A stretch of 35,242 nucleotides of DNA from Savagea sp. (lineage in GTDB: Bacteria > Bacillota > Bacilli > Bacillales_A > Planococcaceae), in NCBI GenBank assembly GCA_030146155.1, contig JASLCF010000179.1:1-35242 (forward strand). The letters run 5' to 3'. Shown piece by piece: positions 8,326 through 17,322 of the stretch. The translations under genes and the position numbers were made by a program. Under the pieces are notes generated by a model, which was not told the DNA's origin, ran no database searches, and saw nothing but the letters and a program-made list of their open reading frames with translations. How positions within the stretch are numbered: the first letter of the stretch is position 1; each line of letters begins with the position of its first letter.

Positions 8326-9063
8326 ATGGCAGTTATTTCAATGAAACAATTACTTGAAGCTGGTGTACATTTTGGACACCAAACACGTCGCTGGAACCCG
8401 AAAATGAAACCTTATATTTTCGTAGAGCGTAACGGAATCTACATCATCGATCTACAAAAGACGGTGAAAAAACTTGAAGAAGCATACAAATTTATGCGTC
8501 AAGTTGGGGAAGACGGAGGAAAAGTTTTATTCGTCGGAACTAAAAAACAAGCACAAGACGCTGTGAAAGAAGAAGCAGAACGTGCGGGTATGTACTACGT
8601 TAACCAACGTTGGTTAGGTGGTATGTTAACAAACTTCGAAACAATTCAAAAACGTGTTGCACGTATGAAGGAAATCGAAAAAATGGAAGAGGACGGCGTA
8701 TTTGAAGTCCTACCTAAAAAAGAAGTATCTGAATTAACGAAAGAACATGCTCGTCTCATGAAATTCTTAGGTGGAATTCGTGAAATGAAAAAGCTTCCAG
8801 ATGTAATGTTTATCGTTGACCCACGCAAAGAGCATATCGCTGTTGCAGAAGCACGTAAACTACACATTCCAATCGTTGGAATCGTTGATACAAACTGTGA
8901 TCCAGACGAAATCGACTACATCATTCCAGCTAACGATGATGCAATCCGTGCTGTACGCCTATTAACAGGTAAAATGGCAGAAGCATTAATCGAAGGTAAC
9001 CAAGGTGAAGATGAAGTAGTTGAAGCAGTTGAAGAAACTACAACAGAAGAAGCTGCAGAGTAA
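8326..9063 (+). CDS. rpsB: 30S ribosomal protein S2
   Basis: S2 binds the head-body junction of the 30S subunit late in assembly. The N-terminus has MKQLLEAGVHFGHQTRRWNP, followed by FVERNGIYIIDLQKT and FVGTKKQAQDAV. The middle contains the family stretch YYVNQRWLGGMLTNF and the later PIVGIVDTNCDPDEIDYIIP. 245 residues, with an acidic tail rich in Glu/Val/Thr/Ala after about residue 222, as in other Firmicutes. The ATG has an AGGAGG ribosome-binding site with 8-base spacing. Codon choice is biased (AAA, GAA, CGT, ACA), as expected of a highly expressed gene. A terminator hairpin separates it from tsf. Confidence 0.98.
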   Translation: MAVISMKQLLEAGVHFGHQTRRWNPKMKPYIFVERNGIYIIDLQKTVKKLEEAYKFMRQVGEDGGKVLFVGTKKQAQDAVKEEAERAGMYYVNQRWLGGMLTNFETIQKRVARMKEIEKMEEDGVFEVLPKKEVSELTKEHARLMKFLGGIREMKKLPDVMFIVDPRKEHIAVAEARKLHIPIVGIVDTNCDPDEIDYIIPANDDAIRAVRLLTGKMAEALIEGNQGEDEVVEAVEETTTEEAAE

Positions 9064-9074
9064 ACATTAAATGC

Positions 9075-9111
9075 AAGACGATAAGCGGCTCATACCCTTA
9101 TCGTCTTTTTT
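9075..9111 (+). terminator. Intrinsic terminator/attenuator between rpsB and tsf
   Basis: A perfect 11-bp stem, AAGACGATAAG (9075-9085) with CTTATCGTCTT (9097-9107), 11-base loop, then a run of six T (9106-9111). It sits between two genes usually co-transcribed, so partial termination would make S2 more abundant than EF-Ts or set their ratio. Confidence 0.85.
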
Positions 9112-9151
9112 AAAGAATAAGAGTAACGCATACATTTTAGGAGGAATCGTA

Positions 9152-10036
9152 ATGAAAATCACTGCTCAAATGGTAAAAGAATTGCGCGAAAAAACTGGCG
9201 CAGGAATGATGGATTGTAAAAAAGCATTAACAGAAGTAAATGGCGACATGGACGCTGCTATTGACTTTTTACGTGAAAAAGGATTATCAAGTGCTGCTAA
9301 AAAAGCTGACCGTATCGCTGCTGAAGGTTCAACTTCTGTAGTTGTAGATGGCAACAAAGCAGTTATCTTAGAAGTAAACGCGGAAACAGATTTCGTTGCT
9401 AAAAACGAAGCATTCCAAACATTAGTGCAAGAAATTGCTGAGCATTTATTAGCAACTCAACCTGCATCTGTTGAAGAAGCGGTTGAAACAACGATGGCAA
9501 ACGGTGCAAAAGTTGCAGATCACATTTCAGCAGCAGTTGCAAAAATTGGTGAGAAAATCACTTTACGTCGTTTTGAAATCATGGAAAAAACAGATGCAGA
9601 TGCATTTGGTCCATACATCCATATGGGTGGCCGTATTTCAGTATTAACATTATTAGAAGGATCTGCAGATGAGCAAGCAGCAAAAGACGTTGCAATGCAT
9701 ATCGCTGCAATCAATCCAAAATACATCTCACGTGATGCTGTTTCTGAAGAAGAAGTTGAACATGAGCGTAAAGTATTAACTGAACAAGCACTAAACGAAG
9801 GAAAACCTGAAAATATCGTTGCTAAAATGGTAGAAGGTCGTCTAGGAAAATTCTTCGAAGAAATCTGTGTGCTTGAACAACCATTCGTAAAAGATTCAGA
9901 CCAAAAAGTAGGTAAATTTGTTGAATCAACTGGCGGAACTTTAAAAGCATTCGTTCGTTACGAAGTTGGAGAAGGTTTAGAAAAACGCGAAGAAAACTTT
10001 GCTGACGAAGTAATGGGTCAAGTTAAAGGAAACTAA
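9152..10036 (+). CDS. tsf: Elongation factor Ts
   Basis: EF-Ts exchanges GDP for GTP on EF-Tu. The N-terminal UBA-like domain is seen as AQMVKELREKTGAGMMDCKK and is followed by LREKGLSSAAKKADRIAAEG; the core has VNAETDFVAKN with the conserved TDFV that contacts EF-Tu. 294 residues is normal. The open frame extends 27 codons upstream to 9071, but that region contains the rpsB-tsf terminator; the start is ATG 9152, preceded by TAGGAGGAA with good spacing and matching EF-Ts N-termini. A second terminator follows before pyrH. Confidence 0.97.
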   Translation: MKITAQMVKELREKTGAGMMDCKKALTEVNGDMDAAIDFLREKGLSSAAKKADRIAAEGSTSVVVDGNKAVILEVNAETDFVAKNEAFQTLVQEIAEHLLATQPASVEEAVETTMANGAKVADHISAAVAKIGEKITLRRFEIMEKTDADAFGPYIHMGGRISVLTLLEGSADEQAAKDVAMHIAAINPKYISRDAVSEEEVEHERKVLTEQALNEGKPENIVAKMVEGRLGKFFEEICVLEQPFVKDSDQKVGKFVESTGGTLKAFVRYEVGEGLEKREENFADEVMGQVKGN

Positions 10037-10045
10037 TACAGTATG

Positions 10046-10078
10046 TATAGGGGACACACTATTGTGTTCCCTATTTTT
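10046..10078 (+). terminator. Intrinsic terminator between tsf and pyrH
   Basis: AGGGGACAC (10049-10057) pairs with GTGTTCCCT (10064-10072) with one G-U pair, six-base loop. The stem can be extended by TA/TA outward, and TTTTT follows at 10074-10078. pyrH starts only 35 bases later, so this is likely a partial terminator rather than an operon end. Confidence 0.8.
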
Positions 10079-10112
10079 CAACAAAAAAGCGGTCGAGATG
10101 GAGGATAACAGC

Positions 10113-10838
10113 ATGAACACACCAAAGTATAAACGAATTGTATTGAAAATTAGTGGGGAAGCACTTGCCGGAGAAGCGGGCTTTGGCTTATCTCCTAAAG
10201 TAATTAAAAATGTTGCCCAACAAGTGAAAGAAGTCGTTGATTTAGGCGTTGAAGTCGCAGTCGTTGTCGGTGGCGGAAACATTTGGCGAGGCAAAGTCGG
10301 TAGTGAAATGGGAATGGACCGTACAACAGCAGACTATATGGGGATGCTTGCTACAGTGATGAATGCGATGGCAATGCAAGATGCACTTGAAAAAGAAGGT
10401 GCAGAAACACGTGTAGCTACTTCAATTGATATGCGTCAAGTAGCTGAACCATATATTCGTAGAAAAGCTGTTCGTAACTTAGAGAAAAATCGCGTAGTCA
10501 TTTTTGCTGGTGGTACAGGAAATCCTTATTTTTCAACAGATACAACAGCAGCTTTAAGAGCGGCTGAAATAGAAGCCGATGTCATTTTAATGGCTAAAAA
10601 CAATGTAGACGGTGTGTACTCAGCAGATCCACAAAAGGATCCAAATGCTGTTAAATATGATGAACTCTCCTACTTAGATGTCATCAGTCAAGGGTTAGAA
10701 GTGATGGATTCAACAGCTTCTTCACTCTGTATGGACAATGATATTCCGTTAGTGGTATTCTCAATTATGGAAGAAGGAAATATCAAACGCGCAGTATGCG
10801 GAGAAAAAATTGGTACAGTTGTTGGGAGGAATAAATAA
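10113..10838 (+). CDS. pyrH: Uridylate kinase (UMP kinase)
   Basis: PyrH phosphorylates UMP to UDP for pyrimidine nucleotide synthesis; it belongs to the amino acid kinase family and is hexameric. Seen motifs: IVLKISGEALAGE near the N-terminus, VVVGGGNIWRG, a methionine-rich MGMLATVMNAMAMQDAL helix, IFAGGTGNPYFSTDTTAALR and the NNVDGVYSADPQKDPNA loop. 241 residues is typical. The frame is open 17 codons further up (10062), but the ATG at 10113 has a GGAGG site with 8-base spacing and fits the family N-terminus. The stop overlaps the frr ATG (TAATG), so the two are coupled. Confidence 0.97.
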   Translation: MNTPKYKRIVLKISGEALAGEAGFGLSPKVIKNVAQQVKEVVDLGVEVAVVVGGGNIWRGKVGSEMGMDRTTADYMGMLATVMNAMAMQDALEKEGAETRVATSIDMRQVAEPYIRRKAVRNLEKNRVVIFAGGTGNPYFSTDTTAALRAAEIEADVILMAKNNVDGVYSADPQKDPNAVKYDELSYLDVISQGLEVMDSTASSLCMDNDIPLVVFSIMEEGNIKRAVCGEKIGTVVGRNK

Positions 10839-11395
10839 TGGCACATGCAGTTATTCAAGAAACGAAAGAACGTATGGAGAAGTCAATTGCTTCTTATACA
10901 CGTCAACTAGCGACAATCCGTGCAGGCCGTGCAAATGCCTCAATGCTTGATCGTATTCAAGTTGACTATTATGGTGCACCTACACCATTAAACCAAATGG
11001 CAGGAATTTCTGTTCCAGAACCACGTTTATTAGTGATTCAGCCATACGACAAAACAACGTTAGAAGCGATTGAAAAAGAAATTTTACAATCAGATATTGG
11101 CATTACACCTTCAAACGATGGAAATTTGATTCGTTTAGCGGTTCCTGCATTAACGGAAGAACGTCGTAAAGAATTAGTGAAAGAAGTAGGTAAGGAAGCA
11201 GAAGATGCAAAAGTTGCAGTGCGTAATATTCGACGTGACGCAAACGATGAGTTGAAAAAGTTAGAAAAAGATGCAGAGATTACAGAAGATGAGTTACACC
11301 GTCATACAGAAGCTGTTCAAACAGTGACAGATGACTACATTAAACAAATTGATGCATTAGCTAAAGAAAAAGAAGAAGAAATTATGGAAATATAG
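10838..11395 (+). CDS. frr: Ribosome recycling factor
   Basis: RRF splits post-termination ribosomes with EF-G. 185 residues, normal length. The N-terminal helix contains TRQLATIRAGRANASMLDRI, followed by VDYYGAPTPLNQMA and the hinge region ISVPEPRLLVIQPYD; the C-terminal helices are rich in Lys/Glu (REL/KELV, ANDELKKLEKD). ATG 10838 overlaps the pyrH stop by one base and has a GGGAGG ribosome-binding site. A strong terminator follows. Confidence 0.97.
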   Translation: MAHAVIQETKERMEKSIASYTRQLATIRAGRANASMLDRIQVDYYGAPTPLNQMAGISVPEPRLLVIQPYDKTTLEAIEKEILQSDIGITPSNDGNLIRLAVPALTEERRKELVKEVGKEAEDAKVAVRNIRRDANDELKKLEKDAEITEDELHRHTEAVQTVTDDYIKQIDALAKEKEEEIMEI

Positions 11396-11437
11396 GTTTA
11401 GTTCGCCAACTCGTAACGAAAAGTGAACTTTTACTTC

Positions 11438-11473
11438 AAAAAGACGTCCTTTCTTGCAAGGATGTCTTTTTTT
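11438..11473 (+). terminator. Intrinsic terminator after frr
   Basis: AAAAAGACGTCCTT (11438-11451) pairs over 14 positions (one G-U) with AAGGATGTCTTTTT (11458-11471), six-base loop, seven T at 11467-11473. It ends the rpsB-frr group. Confidence 0.88.
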
Positions 11474-11495
11474 GCATGAAAAAACGAGTGGAATT

Positions 11496-11504
11496 TGGTA
11501 CGAT
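11496..11504 (+). promoter_or_regulatory. Possible extended -10 promoter of uppS
   Basis: TGGTACGAT at 11496-11504 fits an extended -10, but no convincing -35 box lies 16-18 bases upstream. It is proposed mainly because uppS follows a strong terminator and needs a promoter or read-through. Confidence 0.3.
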
Positions 11505-11546
11505 AGTAAGGACTCGCTCATTATGTTAGATTGCGGAGGATGAGAA

Positions 11547-12344
11547 ATGATTTGGAGATTATTTGGTAATAAAAACAAAAGGCATGTGACGCCTGAAATA
11601 AAGAATCAATTGAAGTCACTCGCACAAAATGAAATACCCGCGCACATCGCAATCATCATGGACGGTAATGGACGGTGGGCGAAGAAGAGAGCATTACCTC
11701 GTGTAGCTGGTCATCACGAAGGAATGCAAACGGTGAAAAGAATTACACGTGTAGCGAACGAACTGGGTGTGAAAGTATTAACACTCTATGCATTTTCAAC
11801 AGAAAATTGGAATCGACCTAAACAGGAAGTCGACACGTTAATGCGCCTCCCTTCAGAATTTTTACAAACCTTTTTACCTGAGTTAATAGAGAATAATGTG
11901 AAAGTTGAAATGATTGGCGATCCTTCTCAATTACCTCAACACACGTTGACTGCGATTCGAAACGCACAACGTCAAACGGCTCACAATACAGGTTTAATCT
12001 TAAACTTTGCTATGAACTATGGGAGTCGTTTAGAAATGGTAAAGGCTACACAACAAATTGCAGAGAAAGTGCAACAAGGACAGCTCGAACTGAGTGCAAT
12101 AGATGAGAAGTGTCTTACAGCACATTTAATGACGCATGACTTACCAGATCCAGATTTATTAATTCGTACAAGCGGCGAAATGCGTCTATCCAATTTTATG
12201 CTTTGGCAGTTAGCTTATAGCGAATTCATATTTATGGATGTTCTTTGGCCAGATTTTGAAGCGCACCATTTTATCGCTGCCATTGAAGCTTATCAAAGTA
12301 GAAGTCGCCGTTTTGGGGCGCTCGAAGGAGGAAAAACCAAGTGA
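11547..12344 (+). CDS. uppS: Isoprenyl transferase, undecaprenyl diphosphate synthase
   Basis: UppS adds isopentenyl units in cis to farnesyl diphosphate, making the C55 lipid carrier for peptidoglycan and wall teichoic acid. The signature IAIIMDGNGRWAKKR holds the catalytic Asp (D39). Further family motifs are LTLYAFSTENWNRP and, near the end, LIRTSGEMRLSNFMLWQLAY plus the EFIFMDVLWPDF segment. 265 residues, slightly longer than E. coli UppS because of a basic N-terminal extension. The ATG has GGAGGA 6 bases upstream. The stop overlaps the cdsA GTG start by 4 bases (GTGA). Confidence 0.96.
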   Translation: MIWRLFGNKNKRHVTPEIKNQLKSLAQNEIPAHIAIIMDGNGRWAKKRALPRVAGHHEGMQTVKRITRVANELGVKVLTLYAFSTENWNRPKQEVDTLMRLPSEFLQTFLPELIENNVKVEMIGDPSQLPQHTLTAIRNAQRQTAHNTGLILNFAMNYGSRLEMVKATQQIAEKVQQGQLELSAIDEKCLTAHLMTHDLPDPDLLIRTSGEMRLSNFMLWQLAYSEFIFMDVLWPDFEAHHFIAAIEAYQSRSRRFGALEGGKTK

Positions 12345-13135
12345 AACAACGAGTGATAACGGCCATCGTATTTTTCGGTATTTTAATCCCCGTTATATAT
12401 GTGGGTGGATTACCCCTAACTATTGCAGTGACTGCATTATCAGTCATTGGGCTATTTGAAATGTTGCGTATGAAACGACTGACCTTGTTTTCAGGAGTAG
12501 GTCTGATTGCGCTGATTCCTTTGTTAGCTATGATGTGGTTTTCTTCTGCATCTGATGGATTTTTAGCCAATACAGATTTCACTATGCAACAAGTGTTATA
12601 TATAGCACTTTTTTTACTCTTAATCGCTACGGTGGTTACAAAAAACAAATATACGTTTGATGATGTGGGTTACATTATTGCGAGTATCCTCTATGTAGGA
12701 ATCGGTTTTCATTACTTCATTGAAACGAGAGCATTAGGTGTAGAGTACATTTTTTACGCGTTATTGATTGTATGGACGACAGATTCTGGGGCTTATTTTA
12801 TTGGAAAAGCAATTGGAAAAAATAAATTATGGCCGGAAATTTCACCTAACAAAACGATTGAAGGATTTGTTGGCGGACTCGTAAGTGCAGTTGTTATTTT
12901 AAGTGTCTATCATTATTTCTTCCCTGTAGCAGATCATTGGTTAACATTTATAATCGTCACTCTATTTGCTTCAGCATTTGGTCAATTAGGTGACTTAGTA
13001 GAATCTGCAATTAAGCGTCATTATCATGTCAAAGACTCTGGGAAACTGTTACCAGGTCACGGTGGAGTAATGGACCGATTTGATAGTCTCTTATTTGTCT
13101 TACCATTTTTACATATTGTACAATTATTTGTGTAA
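12341..13135 (+). CDS. cdsA: Phosphatidate cytidylyltransferase (CDP-diglyceride synthase)
   Basis: CdsA makes CDP-diacylglycerol from phosphatidate and CTP at the membrane, the precursor of phosphatidylglycerol and other phospholipids. The protein is very hydrophobic with about seven or eight membrane helices. The family signature near the C-terminus is intact: SAIKRHYHVKDSGKLLPGHG followed by GVMDRFDS. An internal WTTDSGAYFIGKAIGKNKLWP is also typical. 264 residues. It starts with GTG at 12341, overlapping uppS by 4 bases, with GGAGGA just upstream. Confidence 0.95.
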   Translation: MKQRVITAIVFFGILIPVIYVGGLPLTIAVTALSVIGLFEMLRMKRLTLFSGVGLIALIPLLAMMWFSSASDGFLANTDFTMQQVLYIALFLLLIATVVTKNKYTFDDVGYIIASILYVGIGFHYFIETRALGVEYIFYALLIVWTTDSGAYFIGKAIGKNKLWPEISPNKTIEGFVGGLVSAVVILSVYHYFFPVADHWLTFIIVTLFASAFGQLGDLVESAIKRHYHVKDSGKLLPGHGGVMDRFDSLLFVLPFLHIVQLFV

Positions 13136-13146
13136 GGAGAATGAAA

Positions 13147-14307
13147 ATGAAGCAAATTAGTTTGTTAGGGGCAACCGGTTCAATTGGTCTCCAAACACTC
13201 AATATTATAGAGAATAATCCAACTGAATTTCGTCTCATCAGCTGTGCTGCTGGCAAGAATATTAAAAAAGTAGAATGGATTGTCCACACTTTTCAACCCA
13301 AGCTTGTTTCTGTTCAAGAGAAAGAGGATGCAGAAAGATTAGCTGGCCTATTTCCAAACACTCGCTTTTTATCTGGAGAACAGGGGTTAATTGAAGTTGC
13401 AACGTATGAAGGTGTTGATTTATTACTCAGTGCAGTGATGGGGAGTGTTGGATTAAAACCAACTTTAGCAGCGATTGATCAAGGGATTCCCATTGCAATA
13501 GCCAACAAAGAAACATTAGTAGCGGCTGGTCATATCGTGATGCAACGTGCAAAAGAAAAAGGGGTACCCCTGCTACCCGTCGACAGTGAGCACTCAGCCA
13601 TTTTTCAAGCATTGAATGGTGAATCACATCGTTCAATTGAAAAATTGATCATCACTGCATCAGGTGGAAGTTTTAGAGATTATCAAAGAGAACAGTTAAA
13701 AGATGTGACGGTTGAACAGGCATTGGCTCATCCGAATTGGAGCATGGGGAATAAATTAACCATTGATTCAGCTACGATGATGAATAAAGGCTTAGAAGTG
13801 ATTGAAGCTCATCACTTATTCCAACTGCCATTTGAACAGATTGAATGTGTACTGCATAAAGAAAGTATTATTCATTCTGTTGTTGAATTCCAAGATACAA
13901 GTATGATTGCACAATTAGGGGCACCCGATATGCGTGTTCCTATTCAATATGCGATGACTTATCCAAATCGTATGCCTATGCAACAACCGCAGCGGTTAGA
14001 TTTAGCAAGTCTTGGTCAGTTACACTTTGAGCCTTTGGATTTTAAGCGATATCGTGCATTAGCCTTGGCTTATGAAGCAGGGAAAACAGGAGGAACTTTA
14101 CCTACTGTGATGAATGCGGCTAACGAAGTTGCTGTTCAAGCGTTCATGCAGGGAAAAATTTCGTTTTTAGCAATTGATGAATATGTGGAACAGATGATGC
14201 AAGCTCACCATCTCATTCAATCTCCTGATTTAGAGACTATTTTTGAGGTAGATGCAATGACGAGAAAGCAATTATCAGCTACAATAGAACAAGGTAATTT
14301 AATGTAA
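13147..14307 (+). CDS. dxr: 1-deoxy-D-xylulose 5-phosphate reductoisomerase
   Basis: DXR (IspC) converts DXP to methylerythritol phosphate, the committed step of the MEP isoprenoid pathway, using NADPH and a divalent metal. The dinucleotide motif GATGSIGLQ is at residues 8-16. Active-site regions are IANKETLVAAG, PVDSEHSAIFQ (metal-binding Asp/Glu), ITASGGSFRD, HPNWSMGNKLTIDSATMMNK and GLEVIEAHHLF. 386 residues. The frame has ATG codons at 13141 and 13147; AAGGAGA (13133-13139) directly abuts the first, so 13147 is the better start. It supplies precursors for the UppS reaction encoded two genes upstream. Confidence 0.96.
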   Translation: MKQISLLGATGSIGLQTLNIIENNPTEFRLISCAAGKNIKKVEWIVHTFQPKLVSVQEKEDAERLAGLFPNTRFLSGEQGLIEVATYEGVDLLLSAVMGSVGLKPTLAAIDQGIPIAIANKETLVAAGHIVMQRAKEKGVPLLPVDSEHSAIFQALNGESHRSIEKLIITASGGSFRDYQREQLKDVTVEQALAHPNWSMGNKLTIDSATMMNKGLEVIEAHHLFQLPFEQIECVLHKESIIHSVVEFQDTSMIAQLGAPDMRVPIQYAMTYPNRMPMQQPQRLDLASLGQLHFEPLDFKRYRALALAYEAGKTGGTLPTVMNAANEVAVQAFMQGKISFLAIDEYVEQMMQAHHLIQSPDLETIFEVDAMTRKQLSATIEQGNLM

Positions 14308-14320
14308 AGGGGAATACAAC

Positions 14321-15583
14321 ATGCAAACAATTCTTGCATTTATATTAGTCTTCGGTTCCCTTGTATTTTTTCATGAACTCGGTCACTTTATTTTTGCAAA
14401 ACGAGCAGGAATTTTAGTACGAGAGTTTGCGATTGGATTTGGACCGAAATTATTCTCCGTGAGAAAAGGAGAGACGCTCTACACCATTCGACTACTCCCA
14501 ATGGGTGGTTATGTACGAATGGCAGGGGAGGATTTTGACACTGTCGAATTAAACCCAGGTTATCGTGTCGGATTAATTGTCGATGACGAACAAGTTGTTA
14601 CTAAAATTTATATGAATCAAGATGTAAATGATCCACGAGTATTATTTTTAGAGGTCGATCATGCAGACTTGGAACACAAACTGACGATTGAGGGGTATGA
14701 CGCCTCTGAACAATATCATCAATTGACGGTGAGTAGACAAGCTTTAATTGTTGAAGATGGTGAAGAACTGATGATCGCTCCTTATGATCGACAGTTTGAG
14801 TCTAAAAAGTTATCCGCTCGTTTTATGGCTATTTTAGCAGGACCAGTTTTTAACTTTATTCTCGCTTTCTTTCTTTTTACGATTTTGGCTTTAATTAAAG
14901 GAGCTCCTACTGAAGAACCCATCATTGCAGAAGTTGTCAAGGATTCACCTGCTGCGGTAGCGGGGATGGAAGCGGGCGATTTAATCACAAAAGTAAACGA
15001 TCAAGAAATCAAGAAGTGGACCACATTTTTTGAAACCGTTTATGATCACCCTGCAGAAGAACTTGCTGTAGAAGTTCATCGTGGTGGAGAAACATTACTT
15101 CTTCATATGACACCAAAAGTAGTAGAAGAATCAGGTCAAACATTTGGACAAGTCGGTGTAAAATACATCAGTCCTGTTGAAAAAGGTGTCTTTAAATCAA
15201 TTGCCTATGGAGCAGACCAAACTGTTTATTGGTTTAAAAAGATTTTTGAATTACTCGGTCAATTAGTGACAGGTCAATTTACAATGGATGCTCTCGCTGG
15301 TCCAGTGGGTATAGCACAAGCTACTGGAGAAGTTGCAGCAGCAGGTTTTATCAACTTACTAAGTTGGGGAGCTGTACTGAGCGTGAATTTAGGTATTATG
15401 AACTTATTACCTCTCCCAGCATTAGATGGTGGACGCCTTTTATTTTTCATCATTGAAGGCGTGCGTGGGAAACCGGTTGATAAACAAAAAGAAGGTATGG
15501 TTCATTTTGTCGGAATTTTATTATTAATGGCATTAATGGTAGTGGTGACGTGGAATGATATTCAACGATTTTTCTTTAACTAA
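14321..15583 (+). CDS. rseP: Site-2 intramembrane zinc metalloprotease RseP/RasP
   Basis: Site-2 protease that cuts membrane-embedded substrates; B. subtilis RasP processes the anti-sigma factor RsiW and FtsL. The first membrane helix contains HELGH at residues 18-22 (zinc ligands and catalytic Glu). A PDZ domain lies about residues 195-275 (DSPAAVAGMEAGDLITKVND). The third zinc ligand is in NLLPLPALDGG near residues 361-371 (LDG). Four membrane segments are predicted: about 1-24, 170-192, 345-365 and 392-412. 420 residues matches RasP (422). AAGGGGA precedes the ATG with good spacing. Substrates in this host are not visible from the window. Confidence 0.94.
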   Translation: MQTILAFILVFGSLVFFHELGHFIFAKRAGILVREFAIGFGPKLFSVRKGETLYTIRLLPMGGYVRMAGEDFDTVELNPGYRVGLIVDDEQVVTKIYMNQDVNDPRVLFLEVDHADLEHKLTIEGYDASEQYHQLTVSRQALIVEDGEELMIAPYDRQFESKKLSARFMAILAGPVFNFILAFFLFTILALIKGAPTEEPIIAEVVKDSPAAVAGMEAGDLITKVNDQEIKKWTTFFETVYDHPAEELAVEVHRGGETLLLHMTPKVVEESGQTFGQVGVKYISPVEKGVFKSIAYGADQTVYWFKKIFELLGQLVTGQFTMDALAGPVGIAQATGEVAAAGFINLLSWGAVLSVNLGIMNLLPLPALDGGRLLFFIIEGVRGKPVDKQKEGMVHFVGILLLMALMVVVTWNDIQRFFFN

Positions 15584-15611
15584 TAATAATTAGATAGGTG
15601 TTGATTTCGTT

Positions 15612-17315
15612 TTGAGACAGTCGAAAACATATATACCCACACAACGAGAAGTGTCAGGAGAAATTGAGTCTATTGCTCATCAATTATTGTTAAAGTCAGG
15701 CTATATTCGACAAACAGCATCTGGACTTTACGCATATTTACCATTATCTAACTTAGTGATGAAAAAAATTGAATCCATTGTACGAAAAGAAATGATGGCA
15801 TTAGATGCACTTGAAATTGCATTACCTATTATGCAACGAGAACAATTATGGGAGGGGTCGACTCGCTTTGAATCTTTTCAAAGCGAGCTCTTCCAATTTA
15901 AAGATAGAAAAGGGACTTCATTTGTTTTAGCCCCTACGCATGAAGAAGCGCTATTAGATTTAGTCAAAGACGAACTCCAATCTTATAAGCAGTTACCGAA
16001 GCTTTTCTTCCAAATTCAAGAAAAGTTTAGAGATGAATGGCGACCGAGGAATGGTTTATTTCGTTCGAAACAATTTTTAATGAAAGATGCGTATTCACTT
16101 CATGCGACTGAAGAAAGTTTGCAGACCACCTACAAAGCCATTCAAAAAGCTTACCGTACCATTTTCGATGCATTGCAAATTAAGTATGTCTTTGCTAAAA
16201 GTGCTCATCCCTTTGAATGGTCTGCTTTCACACATAAATTTATTGCAGAAACAGCAACTGGTGAAGAGAAAATTGCGGTGAGTGATGAATCTACTTATGC
16301 AGCTACGCTTGAAGTCGCAGCAGTACGTGAGAGCGTACAAGAATCTTCAGAAGACATTGCAGACATTGAAAAGTTTGCAACGCCTGACGCAACATCAATT
16401 GAAGAATTAGTAGAACAACATGACTTACCTATTGAAAAAACAATTAAGACACTTGTATTTTTAGCAGATGAAAAAGTGGTTGTATTTCTTTGTCGCGGGG
16501 ACCATGAAATAAATGAGTGGAAGGCTCAACAATTTTTACAAGCAAAAGATTTAATTATTGCTGATGAATGGACGATTCAAGAATATTTAAATACGACGAT
16601 TGGTTCGATTGGTCCTGTCAAATTACCGATTGATATTCCTGTGTATGCAGATTTTGCAGTCCAGTCTATTGTGAACGCTGTTACTGGAGCGAATGAACAA
16701 GGTTTCCATTTTAAAAATGTGAATCCTGGCAGAGACTATGCGGTGGATGAATATGGAGACTTTAGATATATTCAAGAAGGCGAACCTTCACCCGATCAAA
16801 TTGGAACGATTCATTTTAAAAAAGGAATTGAATTAGCTCATTTGTTTCCTTATGGACCTGCTTTTGCTGAGGGATTACAAGCTAGATTTTTGAACGCAGA
16901 AGGAAAAACAGAGCCTTTTTATATGGGAAGCTATGGGTTAGGTCTTTCTCGTATTTTGGCAGCAATTGTAGAGCAACACCATGACGAGTTTGGAATTGTT
17001 TGGCCGACGACTTTAGCACCTTTTCAAATTCACCTTGTCTTGATGAACACGAAAGATGAAGCACAACGACAACTCGGTGAGGAATTATATACATTATTAC
17101 AATCTTATCGCTATACTATTTTATATGATGACCGAGAAGAACGTGCAGGTGTTAAATTTAAAGATGCTGATTTAATAGGCTTACCTGTTCGAATTGTTGT
17201 AGGAAAACGAGCAGAAGAGGGCATCGTTGAATTGAAGTATAGAAAGTCCGGCACAAGAGAAGAATGGCCTAAAGAAGAATTGATTAATCAATTACAAGTC
17301 TTTTTTGAACAATAA
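15612..17315 (+). CDS. proS: Prolyl-tRNA synthetase, bacterial type with editing domain
   Basis: Charges tRNA-Pro. Class II core: motif 1 region near residues 60-80, motif 2 FRDEWRPRNGLFRSKQFLMK, and motif 3 in YGLGLSRILAA. The INS/YbaK-type editing insertion lies about residues 235-390 (including GDHEINEWKAQ), marking the bacterial (ProS1) type. The C-terminal anticodon-binding domain includes ILYDDREERAGVKFKDADLI. 567 residues, normal. The start is TTG at 15612, giving MRQSKTYIPTQRE, which lines up with known ProS N-termini; no in-frame ATG is available and the ribosome-binding site (AGGTG at 15596-15600) is weak, so initiation may be modest. Confidence 0.95.
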   Translation: MRQSKTYIPTQREVSGEIESIAHQLLLKSGYIRQTASGLYAYLPLSNLVMKKIESIVRKEMMALDALEIALPIMQREQLWEGSTRFESFQSELFQFKDRKGTSFVLAPTHEEALLDLVKDELQSYKQLPKLFFQIQEKFRDEWRPRNGLFRSKQFLMKDAYSLHATEESLQTTYKAIQKAYRTIFDALQIKYVFAKSAHPFEWSAFTHKFIAETATGEEKIAVSDESTYAATLEVAAVRESVQESSEDIADIEKFATPDATSIEELVEQHDLPIEKTIKTLVFLADEKVVVFLCRGDHEINEWKAQQFLQAKDLIIADEWTIQEYLNTTIGSIGPVKLPIDIPVYADFAVQSIVNAVTGANEQGFHFKNVNPGRDYAVDEYGDFRYIQEGEPSPDQIGTIHFKKGIELAHLFPYGPAFAEGLQARFLNAEGKTEPFYMGSYGLGLSRILAAIVEQHHDEFGIVWPTTLAPFQIHLVLMNTKDEAQRQLGEELYTLLQSYRYTILYDDREERAGVKFKDADLIGLPVRIVVGKRAEEGIVELKYRKSGTREEWPKEELINQLQVFFEQ

Positions 17316-17322
17316 AGAATCC

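Noticed and set aside
9071..9151. N-terminal extension of EF-Ts to 9071
   Set aside because: The extension spans the rpsB-tsf terminator and lacks a ribosome-binding site; ATG 9152 has a strong one.
9977..10294. 105-codon frame on the - strand across tsf/pyrH
   Set aside because: Lies antisense to tsf and pyrH and over their terminator; Pro/Thr/Ser-rich translation typical of a shadow frame.
12271..12648. 125-codon frame on the - strand across uppS/cdsA
   Set aside because: Antisense to two well supported genes, no start context and no recognisable motif.
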